Origin: Streptomyces sp. SDr-06
Lineage (GTDB): Bacteria > Actinomycetota > Actinomycetes > Streptomycetales > Streptomycetaceae
Length of the DNA stretch: 64,000 nucleotides
Reading direction: 5' to 3'
Assembly: GCF_003324565.1 (NCBI RefSeq)
Contig: NZ_QOLA01000013.1
Coordinates: 124,001 to 188,000, forward strand
The notes under the pieces were generated by a model, which was given only the letters and a program-made list of their open reading frames with translations, searched no databases and was not told where the DNA came from. The position numbers were made by a program, and so were the translations under genes. Each line of letters begins with the position of its first letter. The stretch's first letter is position 1. Positions 34,401 to 41,628 of the stretch are shown here, one piece after another.

Positions 34401-34571
34401 CTGGACTGGCGGCGCCCGGCCGACGGCACGGTCCACGCGGCGACGCTCGAGGGGGTGGCGGCGGGTCTCGCCTGGGCGGCGGGCCAGTGGCCCCGTCGGT
34501 TCGAGGTGGCGGCGCTGCTGGAGGATCCGTCGCGGACGACGGAACTGGCGAGGGACCGCTGGTTCGACTAG
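31458..34571 (+). CDS. Large sacsin-type GHKL ATPase-domain protein, function unknown
   Basis: 1037 residues from GTG 31458 (GGAG about eight bases upstream). Residues 1-210 form an Hsp90/sacsin-like ATP-binding domain: N-box VVELAQNAADAAARA, a G1-type ANTGAPLDAIGVESL, and VGRFGVGFAAVLAVSDE as the ATP lid. The remaining 800 residues are acidic and leucine-rich, with no catalytic motif I recognise; VDLVPGPLGRGELDGALR and many DPD/DLD stretches suggest a scaffold. Such proteins are often listed as Hsp90-like chaperones without experimental support. The preceding intergenic repeats suggest it is transcribed alone. Confidence 0.8.
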   Translation: MIVKAMAAEGADPFGTARLRRGVLNAWGAGPARFREDANAEEDLALGGYRDRLVVELAQNAADAAARANTTGRLRLTLHPATQDTPAVLAAANTGAPLDAIGVESLSTLRASAKRADTEVAVGRFGVGFAAVLAVSDEPAVAGRTGGVRWSLAEARELAADAAAASPGLGDELRRRDGHVPLLRLPLPAEGAAPEGYDTVVVLPLRDGTAEDLVRRLLDGIDDALLLTLPGLTEIVVETPGATRVLRRSVHDAYVHIDDSRDETIHRWRTVSHHGPIGKDLLADRPVEERLRPHWTVTWAVPVDEDGAPERPRTAAVVHAPTPTDEPLGVPALLIASFPLDTARRHPAPGPLTDFLVRRAADAYAELLGGWRPVTAATVDLVPGPLGRGELDGALRAAILERLPRVAFLAPAAPTEELVALRPFEAEVVEGAGADTVRVLAEVLPTLLPAGLERRPELRTLEVGRLPLGDAIERIAGAERVPEWWHRLYDTLAGVDPDRLSGLPVPLVGGRTAIGPRQILLPLPDTPADLGRLGLKVAHPDAAHPLLEKLGALPATPRAVLTTPQVRAAVAASLDSGDIWDEDGGGLDADELADTVLTLAREANLAPGDEPWLGALALPDEDGELAPAGELVLPGSPFASVIREGELAEVDRELAERWGEQPLTACGVLATFALVRATDVVLDPDELEPRDGDFAEPDDAGLLDAVDVWCEDVLDRLPDSPVPPVATELIAVRDLDLVDDDAWPRALALLARPPLRDALTQPVRVLLPDGTTESVRPYTAWWLRDHPVLDGRRPAGLRAAGSDPLLSGLYESVDATGFDDAQVLRALGVRTSVSALLDEPGGAAELLGRLADEDRPVSGAQLHALYTALADLDPEQVTLPDELRAVVDGEVRVVDASDAVVADAPDLLPLAGGTALLPVAPARAAELAELLQVGRLSEAASAEVTSTGVERAVPDAVRALLGPAAPATYIEHEELLAGGVELDWRRPADGTVHAATLEGVAAGLAWAAGQWPRRFEVAALLEDPSRTTELARDRWFD

Positions 34572-34878
34572 CCCCGCCCCGCCGCGTGGCCTCCGAGTGG
34601 CTCCGCCCCTCGGACTCCCCGGGGGCTGGATTGCGCCCCTTCACCCGCTTTCGTCCGCGGACCGTAGGGGCCGCTCGCGCAGTTCCCCGCGCCCCTCGAA
34701 CCCCCTTCTATCTGCGGACCGTGCCCGCTTCTCGCGCAGTTCCCCGCGCCCCTTGGCAGGACGGTGCCGGCCCGCATGGGCATACCCAGCCCGTCCGGCA
34801 GATGAGGAGGAGCGCCGTTCAGGCGCGAACGGGGGTGCGGGGGCGGAGCCCCCGGAGCGGGTGGGGGGTGGGCCGGAG
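34572..34878. repeat. Composite intergenic repeat, copy 5
   Basis: 307 bases between convergent genes. Two CGCGCAGTTCCCCGCGCCCCT units (about 34675 and 34735), then a shortened GAGCGCCGTTCAGGCGCGAAC module (about 34805) and a GGGGGCGGAGCCCCC hairpin near 34850. Confidence 0.8.
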
Positions 34879-37299
34879 TTACTGGTCCGGCCACCTGCGG
34901 ACGACCCAGCGCCAGGTCAGTTCCAGCACGGCCGACCCCACCACCGCGATGCCGACGGCAGTCCACGGCATCACCGTCCCCACCAGCTTCAGCGCGAAGA
35001 AGTGCTGAAGCCACGGCACCGCGAGGACCAGCAGGAAGGCGACGCCCATCGCCACGACCAGGGCGACGCGCCACCACGTGTAGGGGCGGGCGATGATCGC
35101 CAGGACCCACATCGACACGAGGAAGAGGGTGAGGGTCGTGACGCTGGTCTCCGCGTCCAGCTCGCCGGGCCCGGAGTAGTACGCCCGCGCGATCATGTAC
35201 GTCACGAACGTGGCCACCGCCGCGATGACCCCGCTGGGGATCGCGTACCGCATCACCCTCCGCACGAAGTGCGGTTTGGCGCGCTCCTTGTTGGGGGCGA
35301 GGGCGAGGAAGAACGCCGGGATGCCGATGGTGAAGGTGGACAGCAGCGTCAGGTGCCGGGGCAGGAAGGGGTATTCGACCTGGAAGCAGACCACCAGGAC
35401 GGCGAGCAGGACCGAGTACACCGTCTTGGTGAGGAACAGCGTGGCGACCCGGGTGATGTTGCCGATCACCCGGCGCCCCTCCGCCACCACCGAAGGCAGC
35501 GTGGCGAAGCTGTTGTTGAGCAGGACGATCTGGGCGACCGCGCGGGTCGCCTCGGAGCCGGCGCCCATGCTCACGCCGATGTCCGCGTCCTTGAGGGCGA
35601 GCACGTCGTTGACGCCGTCGCCGGTCATCGCCACGGTGTGGCCGCGCGACTGGAGCGCCGCCACCATGTCCCGCTTCTGCTGCGGGGTGACCCGGCCGAA
35701 GACGGAGTTGGAGTCGAGGACGTCGGCCATCTCGTCCGGGTCGGTGGGGAGTTGGCGGGCGTCCACGGTGTCGGCCGCGCCGGGCAGGCCGAGCTTTCCG
35801 GCGACCGCGCCGACGGACACCGCGTTGTCGCCGGAGATGACCTTGGCCTTGACGTTCTGCTCCTCGAAGTAGCGCAGGGTGTCGGCGGCGTCGGGCCGCA
35901 GGCGCTGTTCGAGGACGACCAGGGCGGTGGGCCGGGCGTCGGAGGCGACCTGGGGGTCGTCGAGTTCGCGAGAGGCGCGGGCGAGCAGCAGCACGCGCAG
36001 GCCCTGCTCGTTGAGCGCGTCGATCTCGGCGAGCGCCGGGTCGCCGGGCCTGAGCAGCACGTCGGGCGCGCCGAGCAGCCAGGTGCTGTTCTCGCCGTCG
36101 CCCTCGCTGAACGCGGCGCCGCTGTACTTGCGGGCCGAGGAGAACGGCAGGGATTCGGTGCAGCGCCACACCTCGCTGTCCGGGTAGGCGTCGATGATCG
36201 CCTGGAGGGATGCGTTGGGCCGGGGGTCGGACTCGCCGAGCGCGCCGAGCACCTTGCGTATGTACGTCTCGTCGGAGCCGTTGAGGGCGCGCAGCTCGGT
36301 GACGTCCATGCCGCCCTCGGTGAGGGTGCCCGTCTTGTCGAGGCACACCACGTCGACGCGGGCCAGGCCCTCGATGGCGGGGAGTTCCTGCACCAGGCAC
36401 TGCTTGCGGCCGAGCCGGATGACGCCGATCGCGAAGGCGACCGAGGTCAGCAGGACGAGCCCTTCGGGGATCATCGGGACGATGCCGCCGACGGTGCGGG
36501 CGATGGAGTCCTTGATGTTGTCGTCCTTGACCACGAGCTGGCTGATGACCAGGCCGAGGGCGGTGGGGACCATCATCCACGTGACGTACTTGAGGATGGT
36601 GGAGATGCCGCTGCGCAGCTCGGAGTGGACGAGGGTGAACCGGCTCGCCTCCTCGGCCAGTTGGGCCGCGTAGGCCTCGCGGCCGACCCGGGTCGCGGTG
36701 AACGCGCCGCCGCCCGCGACGACGAAGGCGCCCGACATCATCTTGTCGCCGGGCTTCTTGAGGACCGGGTCGGCCTCACCGGTCAGCAGGGACTCGTCGA
36801 CTTCGAGGCCGTCCGCCTCGACCGCCTCGCCGTCCACCACGATCTTGTCGCCGGGCCCGAGCTCGATGACGTCGCCGAGCACGATCTCGGAGGTGGAGAT
36901 CTCGGCGGCCCGCCCGTCGCGCCGCACGGTGGGTTTCGCCTCGCCGATGACCGCGAGTCCGTCCAGGGTCTTCTTGGCGCGCATCTCCTGGATGATGCCG
37001 ATGCCGGTGTTGGCGATGATCACGAAACCGAAGAGGCTGTCCTGGATCGGCGCCACCACGAGCATGACCGCCCACAGCACGCCGATGATCGCGTTGAAGC
37101 GGGTGAACACATTGCCGCGGACGATCTCCGCGGTGGAGCGACTGCTGCGGACGGGAACGTCGTTGACCTCGCCGCGCGCCACCCGCTCGGCGACCTCGGC
37201 CGCCGTCAGGCCCTCCGCGCGCCCCGTCGGCGCGGGCGGCTTCACGGGATGGACGGGGTCGAGTTCCGCCCCGGCGTCGATGTTGGCGCGCTGCGTCAT
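34879..37299 (-). CDS. ctpE: CtpE-like P-type cation ATPase
   Basis: 806 residues. Actuator-domain TGEAD (ESLLTGEADPVLKKPGDKMM), the helix-4 motif PMIPEGLVLLTSVAFA, phosphorylation site CLDKTGTLTEGG with Asp at about residue 321, and MTGDGVNDVLALKDADIGVS. There is no CPC motif or heavy-metal domain, so it is not a copper/zinc pump; PEGL and overall layout match mycobacterial CtpE, a calcium-uptake P-type ATPase (recalled). About ten helices, four of them after the catalytic domain. The substrate is probably Ca2+ or another hard cation. It has its own upstream region, 106 bases from the DUF2530 gene. Confidence 0.9.
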   Translation of the reverse strand: MTQRANIDAGAELDPVHPVKPPAPTGRAEGLTAAEVAERVARGEVNDVPVRSSRSTAEIVRGNVFTRFNAIIGVLWAVMLVVAPIQDSLFGFVIIANTGIGIIQEMRAKKTLDGLAVIGEAKPTVRRDGRAAEISTSEIVLGDVIELGPGDKIVVDGEAVEADGLEVDESLLTGEADPVLKKPGDKMMSGAFVVAGGGAFTATRVGREAYAAQLAEEASRFTLVHSELRSGISTILKYVTWMMVPTALGLVISQLVVKDDNIKDSIARTVGGIVPMIPEGLVLLTSVAFAIGVIRLGRKQCLVQELPAIEGLARVDVVCLDKTGTLTEGGMDVTELRALNGSDETYIRKVLGALGESDPRPNASLQAIIDAYPDSEVWRCTESLPFSSARKYSGAAFSEGDGENSTWLLGAPDVLLRPGDPALAEIDALNEQGLRVLLLARASRELDDPQVASDARPTALVVLEQRLRPDAADTLRYFEEQNVKAKVISGDNAVSVGAVAGKLGLPGAADTVDARQLPTDPDEMADVLDSNSVFGRVTPQQKRDMVAALQSRGHTVAMTGDGVNDVLALKDADIGVSMGAGSEATRAVAQIVLLNNSFATLPSVVAEGRRVIGNITRVATLFLTKTVYSVLLAVLVVCFQVEYPFLPRHLTLLSTFTIGIPAFFLALAPNKERAKPHFVRRVMRYAIPSGVIAAVATFVTYMIARAYYSGPGELDAETSVTTLTLFLVSMWVLAIIARPYTWWRVALVVAMGVAFLLVLAVPWLQHFFALKLVGTVMPWTAVGIAVVGSAVLELTWRWVVRRWPDQ

Positions 37300-37405
37300 G
37301 ATGTCGACGGTACGGCGGGAACGGGCGCTTCACCTGCCGGGACGGCCGAACATCCGACCTCGGGAGGAGACGAATGGTCCTCTGGCGGTACGCAGGTCCG
37401 AAGGG

Positions 37406-37696
37406 CTACTGACTTTCGGCCCTTGCGCTCCGCTCGGCGGCGTCCGCCAGCTGGGCGGCGTGCCGCTTGAGCGCGGCGTCGCGGCCGCGGACGTACCAGA
37501 TGCCGATGAGGCCCAGGCAGCCGCCGGCCAGGCAGGTCCACACCCACCACAGGTGGCCGTGGTCGTCGAACCAGCCGTAGAACGGGAGCTGGACGAGGAA
37601 GAGGACGAACCAGAGGATCGTGCCGCCGGTGATGGTGGCGACCACGGGGCCCTCAAGGGGCTCCGGCGCCTCGTGTTTCGGTGTCCACTTCGCCAT
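37406..37696 (-). CDS. DUF2530 membrane protein
   Basis: 96 residues from ATG 37696. EAPEPLEGPVVATITGGTIL starts the family core, then two helices (LWFVLFLVQLPFYGWF and WWVWTCLAGGCLGLIGIWYV) and a basic, helical C-terminus. The function is unknown. In M. tuberculosis a DUF2530 gene precedes a marR gene (Rv0879c/Rv0880, recalled); here marR lies 2 kb away beyond the permease, so part of that order is kept. Confidence 0.8.
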   Translation of the reverse strand: MAKWTPKHEAPEPLEGPVVATITGGTILWFVLFLVQLPFYGWFDDHGHLWWVWTCLAGGCLGLIGIWYVRGRDAALKRHAAQLADAAERSARAESQ

Positions 37697-37900
37697 GCGA
37701 TCAGTGTAGGGCGCGGCCTTTTGCCGGAATCCCGGCGCCGACCGGCCCAGTGGGGCCAAGGGTCTACGCGCGGAGATGGTGATCTTCGACTTATGTATTC
37801 ATACTGAAACGGCTTACGGCTGACTCATTCTGTTCGTTAAAACGTCCAAAGAAGTTCGGGTACGTGCCGTTTCCCCGCCCCTTCACGACTGAGGTTCCGC
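37697..37900. promoter_or_regulatory. Intergenic region before the purine permease, with AT-rich dyad
   Basis: 204 bases between divergent genes. About 37785-37850 is clearly richer in AT than its surroundings and includes the dyad TATG-TATT-CATA (37792-37803). It may hold the permease promoter or an operator; I cannot place -35/-10 boxes with confidence. No purine-riboswitch core was seen. Confidence 0.4.
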
Positions 37901-39355
37901 ATGCCCTCCTCGGCCCCCGACACGGTCGACGCCGCAGCTCAGCCGCCGGCACCCGCCACGCCGACCAACGCCCTGGACCGCTACTTCAAGATCTCCGAGC
38001 GGGGCTCCACCCTCGCCCGTGAGATCCGCGGCGGATTCGCGACCTTCTTCGCGATGGCCTACATCATCGTGCTGAACCCGATCATCCTCGGCAGCGCGAA
38101 GGACATGTACGGCCACCAGCTCAACAGCGGGCAGCTGGTCACCGCGACCGTGCTCACCGCCGCCTTCACCACGCTGCTCATGGGCGTCATCGGCAACGTG
38201 CCGATCGCGCTCGCGGCGGGGCTCGGCGTCAACACCGTCGTCGCCCTCCAGCTCGCGCCCCGCATGAGCTGGCCCGACGCGATGGGCATGGTCGTCCTGG
38301 CCGGCCTCGTGGTGATGCTCCTGGTCGCGACCGGGCTGCGCGAGCGCGTCATGAGCGCGGTGCCGCTCGGCCTGCGCAAGGGCATCGCGATCGGCATCGG
38401 CCTGTTCATCATGCTGATCGGCCTGGTCGACTCGGGCTTCGTCTCGCGCATCCCGGACGCCGCGCACACCACCGTGCCCCTCCAGCTCGGCGGCAACGGG
38501 CACCTGCTGGGCTGGCCGGTCCTGGTCTTCGTCCTCGGCGTCCTGCTCACGCTCGCGCTGATGGTCCGCAAGGTGCCCGGCGCGATCCTGATCTCCATCG
38601 TCACGATGACGGTCGTCGCGATGATCATCAATGCCGTGGCCACCGTGCCGTCCTGGGGCCTGACCACCCCGAAGTGGCCGGGCAACCCCGTCGACACCCC
38701 GGACTTCGGGCTCGTCGGCCAGGTCAGCCTCTTCGGCGGGTTCTCCAAGGTCGGCGTCCTGACCGGCGTCCTCTTCGTCTTCACCGTGCTGCTCTCGTGC
38801 TTCTTCGACGCGATGGGCACGATCATGGGCATCAGCGACGAGGCGGGTCTGACCGACGCCCAGGGCTACATGCCGGGCATGAACAAGGTCCTGTTCGTCG
38901 ACGGCATCGCGGTCGCGGCGGGCGGCGCCTCGTCCGCCTCCGCAACCACCTGCTTCGTGGAGTCCACGGCGGGTGTCGGTGAGGGCGCGCGGACCGGCTT
39001 CGCGAACGTGGTCACGGGCGGCCTGTTCACCGTCGCCCTCTTCCTGACGCCGCTCGCCACGATGGTGCCCTCCCAGGCGGCCACCCCGGCGCTGCTCGCG
39101 GTCGGCTTCCTGATCCTCTCCGGCTCGATCCGGGAGATCGACTGGGCGGACTGGACGATCGCCATCCCGGCCTTCGTGACGATGCTGATGATGCCGTTCA
39201 CGTACTCGATCACCAACGGCATCGGCATGGGCTTCGTCACCTTCACGGTGCTGCGCCTGGTGGCCGGCCGGGCCCGCGAGATCCCGGTCGCGATGTACAT
39301 CGTCTCGGCGGTCTTCGGCTTCTACTACCTGATGCCGGCGCTCGGCCTGACCTGA
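37901..39355 (+). CDS. NCS2/AzgA-type purine permease
   Basis: 484 residues. Family motifs: TLAREIRGGFATFFAMAYII, VLNPIILG, GLGVNTVVAL, IPEPDAAH-like ISRIPDAAHTT region, FFDAMGTIMGISDEAGL and VAAGGASSASATTCFVESTA, the conserved substrate-site segment of AzgA proteins. Twelve or more helices. It should import hypoxanthine/guanine/adenine by proton symport. GAGGTTCCGC precedes the ATG. Convergent with the RHH gene, with a hairpin between them. Confidence 0.9.
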   Translation: MPSSAPDTVDAAAQPPAPATPTNALDRYFKISERGSTLAREIRGGFATFFAMAYIIVLNPIILGSAKDMYGHQLNSGQLVTATVLTAAFTTLLMGVIGNVPIALAAGLGVNTVVALQLAPRMSWPDAMGMVVLAGLVVMLLVATGLRERVMSAVPLGLRKGIAIGIGLFIMLIGLVDSGFVSRIPDAAHTTVPLQLGGNGHLLGWPVLVFVLGVLLTLALMVRKVPGAILISIVTMTVVAMIINAVATVPSWGLTTPKWPGNPVDTPDFGLVGQVSLFGGFSKVGVLTGVLFVFTVLLSCFFDAMGTIMGISDEAGLTDAQGYMPGMNKVLFVDGIAVAAGGASSASATTCFVESTAGVGEGARTGFANVVTGGLFTVALFLTPLATMVPSQAATPALLAVGFLILSGSIREIDWADWTIAIPAFVTMLMMPFTYSITNGIGMGFVTFTVLRLVAGRAREIPVAMYIVSAVFGFYYLMPALGLT

Positions 39356-39370
39356 TCCCCGCCCGCCGGG

Positions 39371-39398
39371 CGCGGCCGACCGAAAACCCCCGGCCGCG
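39371..39398. terminator. Terminator between the purine permease and RHH genes
   Basis: CGCGGCCG, 12-base loop containing AAAA, CGGCCGCG. Eight-base perfect GC stem between convergent genes. Confidence 0.7.
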
Positions 39399-39403
39399 GA
39401 GCG

Positions 39404-39586
39404 CTACGCCGCCCCGTAGAACTTCTCCGTCTCGTCGACCGCCGCCTTGAAGCGCTCGTCGAAGTCGTCGCGTATGAGCGTCCGGACCACATAGTCCTGG
39501 ACGCTCATTCCGCGTTTCGCGGCATGGTGCCTGAGCCGTTCGAGCAGCTCACCGTCTATTCGCAGGCTGAGCACGCTGGTCCCCAT
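39404..39586 (-). CDS. Ribbon-helix-helix (CopG-like) protein
   Basis: 60 residues from ATG 39586. VLSLRIDGELLERLRHHAAK is the beta-strand plus first helix of an RHH domain and GMSVQDYVVRTLIRDDFDER the second helix. Such a small protein may be a DNA-binding regulator or an antitoxin; no toxin gene is adjacent. It is divergent from marR, sharing about 157 bases that contain two inverted repeats, either of which could be its operator. Confidence 0.75.
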   Translation of the reverse strand: MGTSVLSLRIDGELLERLRHHAAKRGMSVQDYVVRTLIRDDFDERFKAAVDETEKFYGAA

Positions 39587-39688
39587 GGACCGAGGGTGGC
39601 CGCCCGCCCGGGCCCCGCGCGTCATTTTCCGGAGACGACTCACTCGTTCGGGTGATCTGTGGCGCGAAGGCGCCGGTGTGGCGCTGGA

Positions 39689-39708
39689 CACCTGGGCTTA
39701 ACCAGGTG
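39689..39708. promoter_or_regulatory. Candidate operator palindrome upstream of RHH and marR genes
   Basis: CACCTGG-GCTTAA-CCAGGTG, perfect seven-base arms. Between divergent genes for two DNA-binding proteins, so it could bind either. Confidence 0.5.
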
Positions 39709-39712
39709 GTAT

Positions 39713-39738
39713 TTAGCCAGAGTAATGAGTTATGCTAA
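39713..39738. promoter_or_regulatory. Candidate MarR operator at the marR start
   Basis: TTAGC, 16 bases, GCTAA, in an AT-rich stretch reaching to within five bases of the marR ATG. MarR regulators commonly bind such dyads at their own promoter. Assignment is inferred from position only. Confidence 0.4.
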
Positions 39739-39743
39739 CGAAC

Positions 39744-40187
39744 ATGTCTGACCTGTCCCACGGCAGCGGCGAGGACGCCGCCGCCGTGAACTCCCTGCGC
39801 TCGGCCGTCATGCGGCTGGGCCGGCGCCTCAAGCACCAGCGCGTCGACGAATCGCTCAGCCCGACCGAGATGTCGGTGCTCGGCACCCTGGCGCGATGCG
39901 GCTCGGCCACCCCCGGTGAGCTGGCCCGCAAAGAGCACGTACAGCCGCCGTCGATGACCCGCATCGTCGCGCTCCTTGAGGCGAAGGGCCTGGTCAGGCT
40001 GGAGCCACATCCCGATGACCGCCGGCAGAAGGTGGTCAGCCAGACCGAAGAGGCCGAGGCGATGCTCGAAGAGAGCCGCCGCAAGCGCAACGTCTGGCTG
40101 GCCTCCCTTGTCGAAGGCCTGGACGAGGACGAGTGGGCGAAGCTTCGCGCGGCCGCCCCGGTCCTGGAGAAGCTCGCACACCTGTAA
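39744..40187 (+). CDS. MarR family transcriptional regulator
   Basis: 147 residues from ATG 39744 (ATG 39732 also in frame). The winged helix is visible: LSPTEMSVLGTLARCGSATP, GELARKEHVQPPSMTRIVAL, LEAKGLVRLEPHPDDRRQKV with the wing DDRR. The dimerisation helices lie at the ends. No ribosome-binding site is seen, so the message may be leaderless. The MFS gene starts 27 bases downstream; the usual arrangement is a MarR repressor controlling its own operon and the transporter, released by the transporter's substrate. Confidence 0.92.
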   Translation: MSDLSHGSGEDAAAVNSLRSAVMRLGRRLKHQRVDESLSPTEMSVLGTLARCGSATPGELARKEHVQPPSMTRIVALLEAKGLVRLEPHPDDRRQKVVSQTEEAEAMLEESRRKRNVWLASLVEGLDEDEWAKLRAAAPVLEKLAHL

Positions 40188-40214
40188 GGCGCATCGCTAG
40201 GAGGCGAACACTTT

Positions 40215-41552
40215 TTGAGTACGGGACCCGGATCACCATCCGCCCCCGCACCTACCCCTACCTACAACAAGCGCGGTGGGGGGATGTTCTCCTCGCTCGC
40301 GGTCCGCAACTACCGGCTGTTCTTCTCCGGTGCCATCGTGTCCAACATCGGCACCTGGATGGCCCGGATCACCCAGGACTGGCTGGTCCTGACGATCACC
40401 GGCTCGTCGGTCGCGGTGGGCATCACCACCGCCATGCAGTTCCTGCCGATGCTCCTGTTCGGCCTGTACGGCGGCGTCATCGCCGACCGGTTCGCCAAGC
40501 GGAACATCCTGTTCGTGACGCAGACGGCGATGGGTCTCGGCGGGCTCTTCCTCGCCGTGATGACCCTGTCCGGGCACGTCCAGGTCTGGCACGTCTACCT
40601 GACGGCCTTCTTCACGGGCCTGGTCACCGTCGTCGACAACCCGACCCGGCAGTCCTTCGTCTCCGAGATGGTCGGGCCCGACCGGGTGCGCAACGCGGTC
40701 AGCCTGAACTCGGCGAACTTCCAGTCCGCCCGGCTCGTCGGCCCCGCCGTCGCGGGCGCGGTCATGGCGGCCGTCGGACCCGGCTGGGCGTTCCTCGCCA
40801 ACGGCCTGTCCTTCACCGCCCCGCTGATCATGCTCACGCTGATGCGCACCAAGGAGCTCCAGCCGACCCGGCTCGCCCCGCGCGGCAAGGGCCAGCTGAA
40901 GGAGGGGCTCGCGTACGTGTCGGAGCGGCCCGAGCTGATCTGGCCGATCGTCCTGGTGGGCTTCGTCGGCACCTTCGGGTTCAACTTCCCGATCTGGCTG
41001 AGCGCGTTGGCCTCCGACGTCTTCCACGGCGATTCCGGGCTGTACGGCCTGTTCAACAGCCTGATGGCGATCGGCTCGCTGATCGGCGCCCTGCTCGCGG
41101 CGCGGCGCGCCACCACGCGCCTGCGGATGCTGGCGCTCGCGGCGCTGGTGTTCGCGGTGCTCGAACTCGCCGCGTCGGCCGCCCCCGGCCTCGGGGTGTT
41201 CATGGCGCTGCTCATCCCCGTCGGCATCCTCGGCCTCACGGTCAACGTGACGGCCAATGCCTCGGTGCAGATGGCCACCGACCCCGAGATGCGGGGCCGC
41301 GTGATGAGTCTGTTCATGATGGTCTTCACTGGCGGCACCCCGCTGGGCGGTCCGCTCTTCGGCTGGCTGACCGACGTCTACGGCGTCCGCGTCAGCCTCG
41401 CGCTCGGCGGTCTGATCTGCGGTGCGGCGGCGATCGGCGTGGGCCTGATGCTGGCCCGCGCGGCCAACCTGCGCCTGAAGGTCGACGTGCGCCCCGGCCA
41501 CCGGCACCTCGAGTTCGTCCCGAGGGACCGGGCTCTGGTCGCGGCCGCCTGA
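40215..41552 (+). CDS. MFS transporter paired with MarR regulator
   Basis: 445 residues from TTG 40215; AGGAGG ten bases upstream supports this rare start. About twelve helices. MFSSLAVRNYRLFFSGAIVS, NIGTWMARITQDWLVLTI, GGVIADRFAKRNILFV and VDNPTRQSFVSEMVG are typical of the enterobactin-exporter-like (EntS) MFS group (TMS 6 region NPTRQSF). Export of a small molecule or drug is likely. A strong hairpin follows. Confidence 0.9.
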   Translation: MSTGPGSPSAPAPTPTYNKRGGGMFSSLAVRNYRLFFSGAIVSNIGTWMARITQDWLVLTITGSSVAVGITTAMQFLPMLLFGLYGGVIADRFAKRNILFVTQTAMGLGGLFLAVMTLSGHVQVWHVYLTAFFTGLVTVVDNPTRQSFVSEMVGPDRVRNAVSLNSANFQSARLVGPAVAGAVMAAVGPGWAFLANGLSFTAPLIMLTLMRTKELQPTRLAPRGKGQLKEGLAYVSERPELIWPIVLVGFVGTFGFNFPIWLSALASDVFHGDSGLYGLFNSLMAIGSLIGALLAARRATTRLRMLALAALVFAVLELAASAAPGLGVFMALLIPVGILGLTVNVTANASVQMATDPEMRGRVMSLFMMVFTGGTPLGGPLFGWLTDVYGVRVSLALGGLICGAAAIGVGLMLARAANLRLKVDVRPGHRHLEFVPRDRALVAAA

Positions 41553-41573
41553 CGGCCTCGCGCGTGACGGCGA

Positions 41574-41606
41574 ACGGCCCGGCCCCCGTCGAGGGAGCCG
41601 GGCCGT
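41574..41606. terminator. Terminator after the MFS gene
   Basis: ACGGCCCGGC, 13-base loop, GCCGGGCCGT; ten-base stem between convergent genes. Confidence 0.75.
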
Positions 41607-41628
41607 CGTGCGCGTACGGGCGGACGGC

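Noticed and set aside
30672..34436. 1254-codon open frame on the minus strand opposite the sacsin-type gene
   Set aside because: It runs from the coding shadow into intergenic repeats and has no recognisable domain.
37697..37900. Purine riboswitch before the NCS2 permease
   Set aside because: No three-way-junction core or conserved loop sequence could be found.
39404..39586. RHH protein as an antitoxin
   Set aside because: No toxin gene is adjacent on either side, so a toxin-antitoxin pair is not supported.
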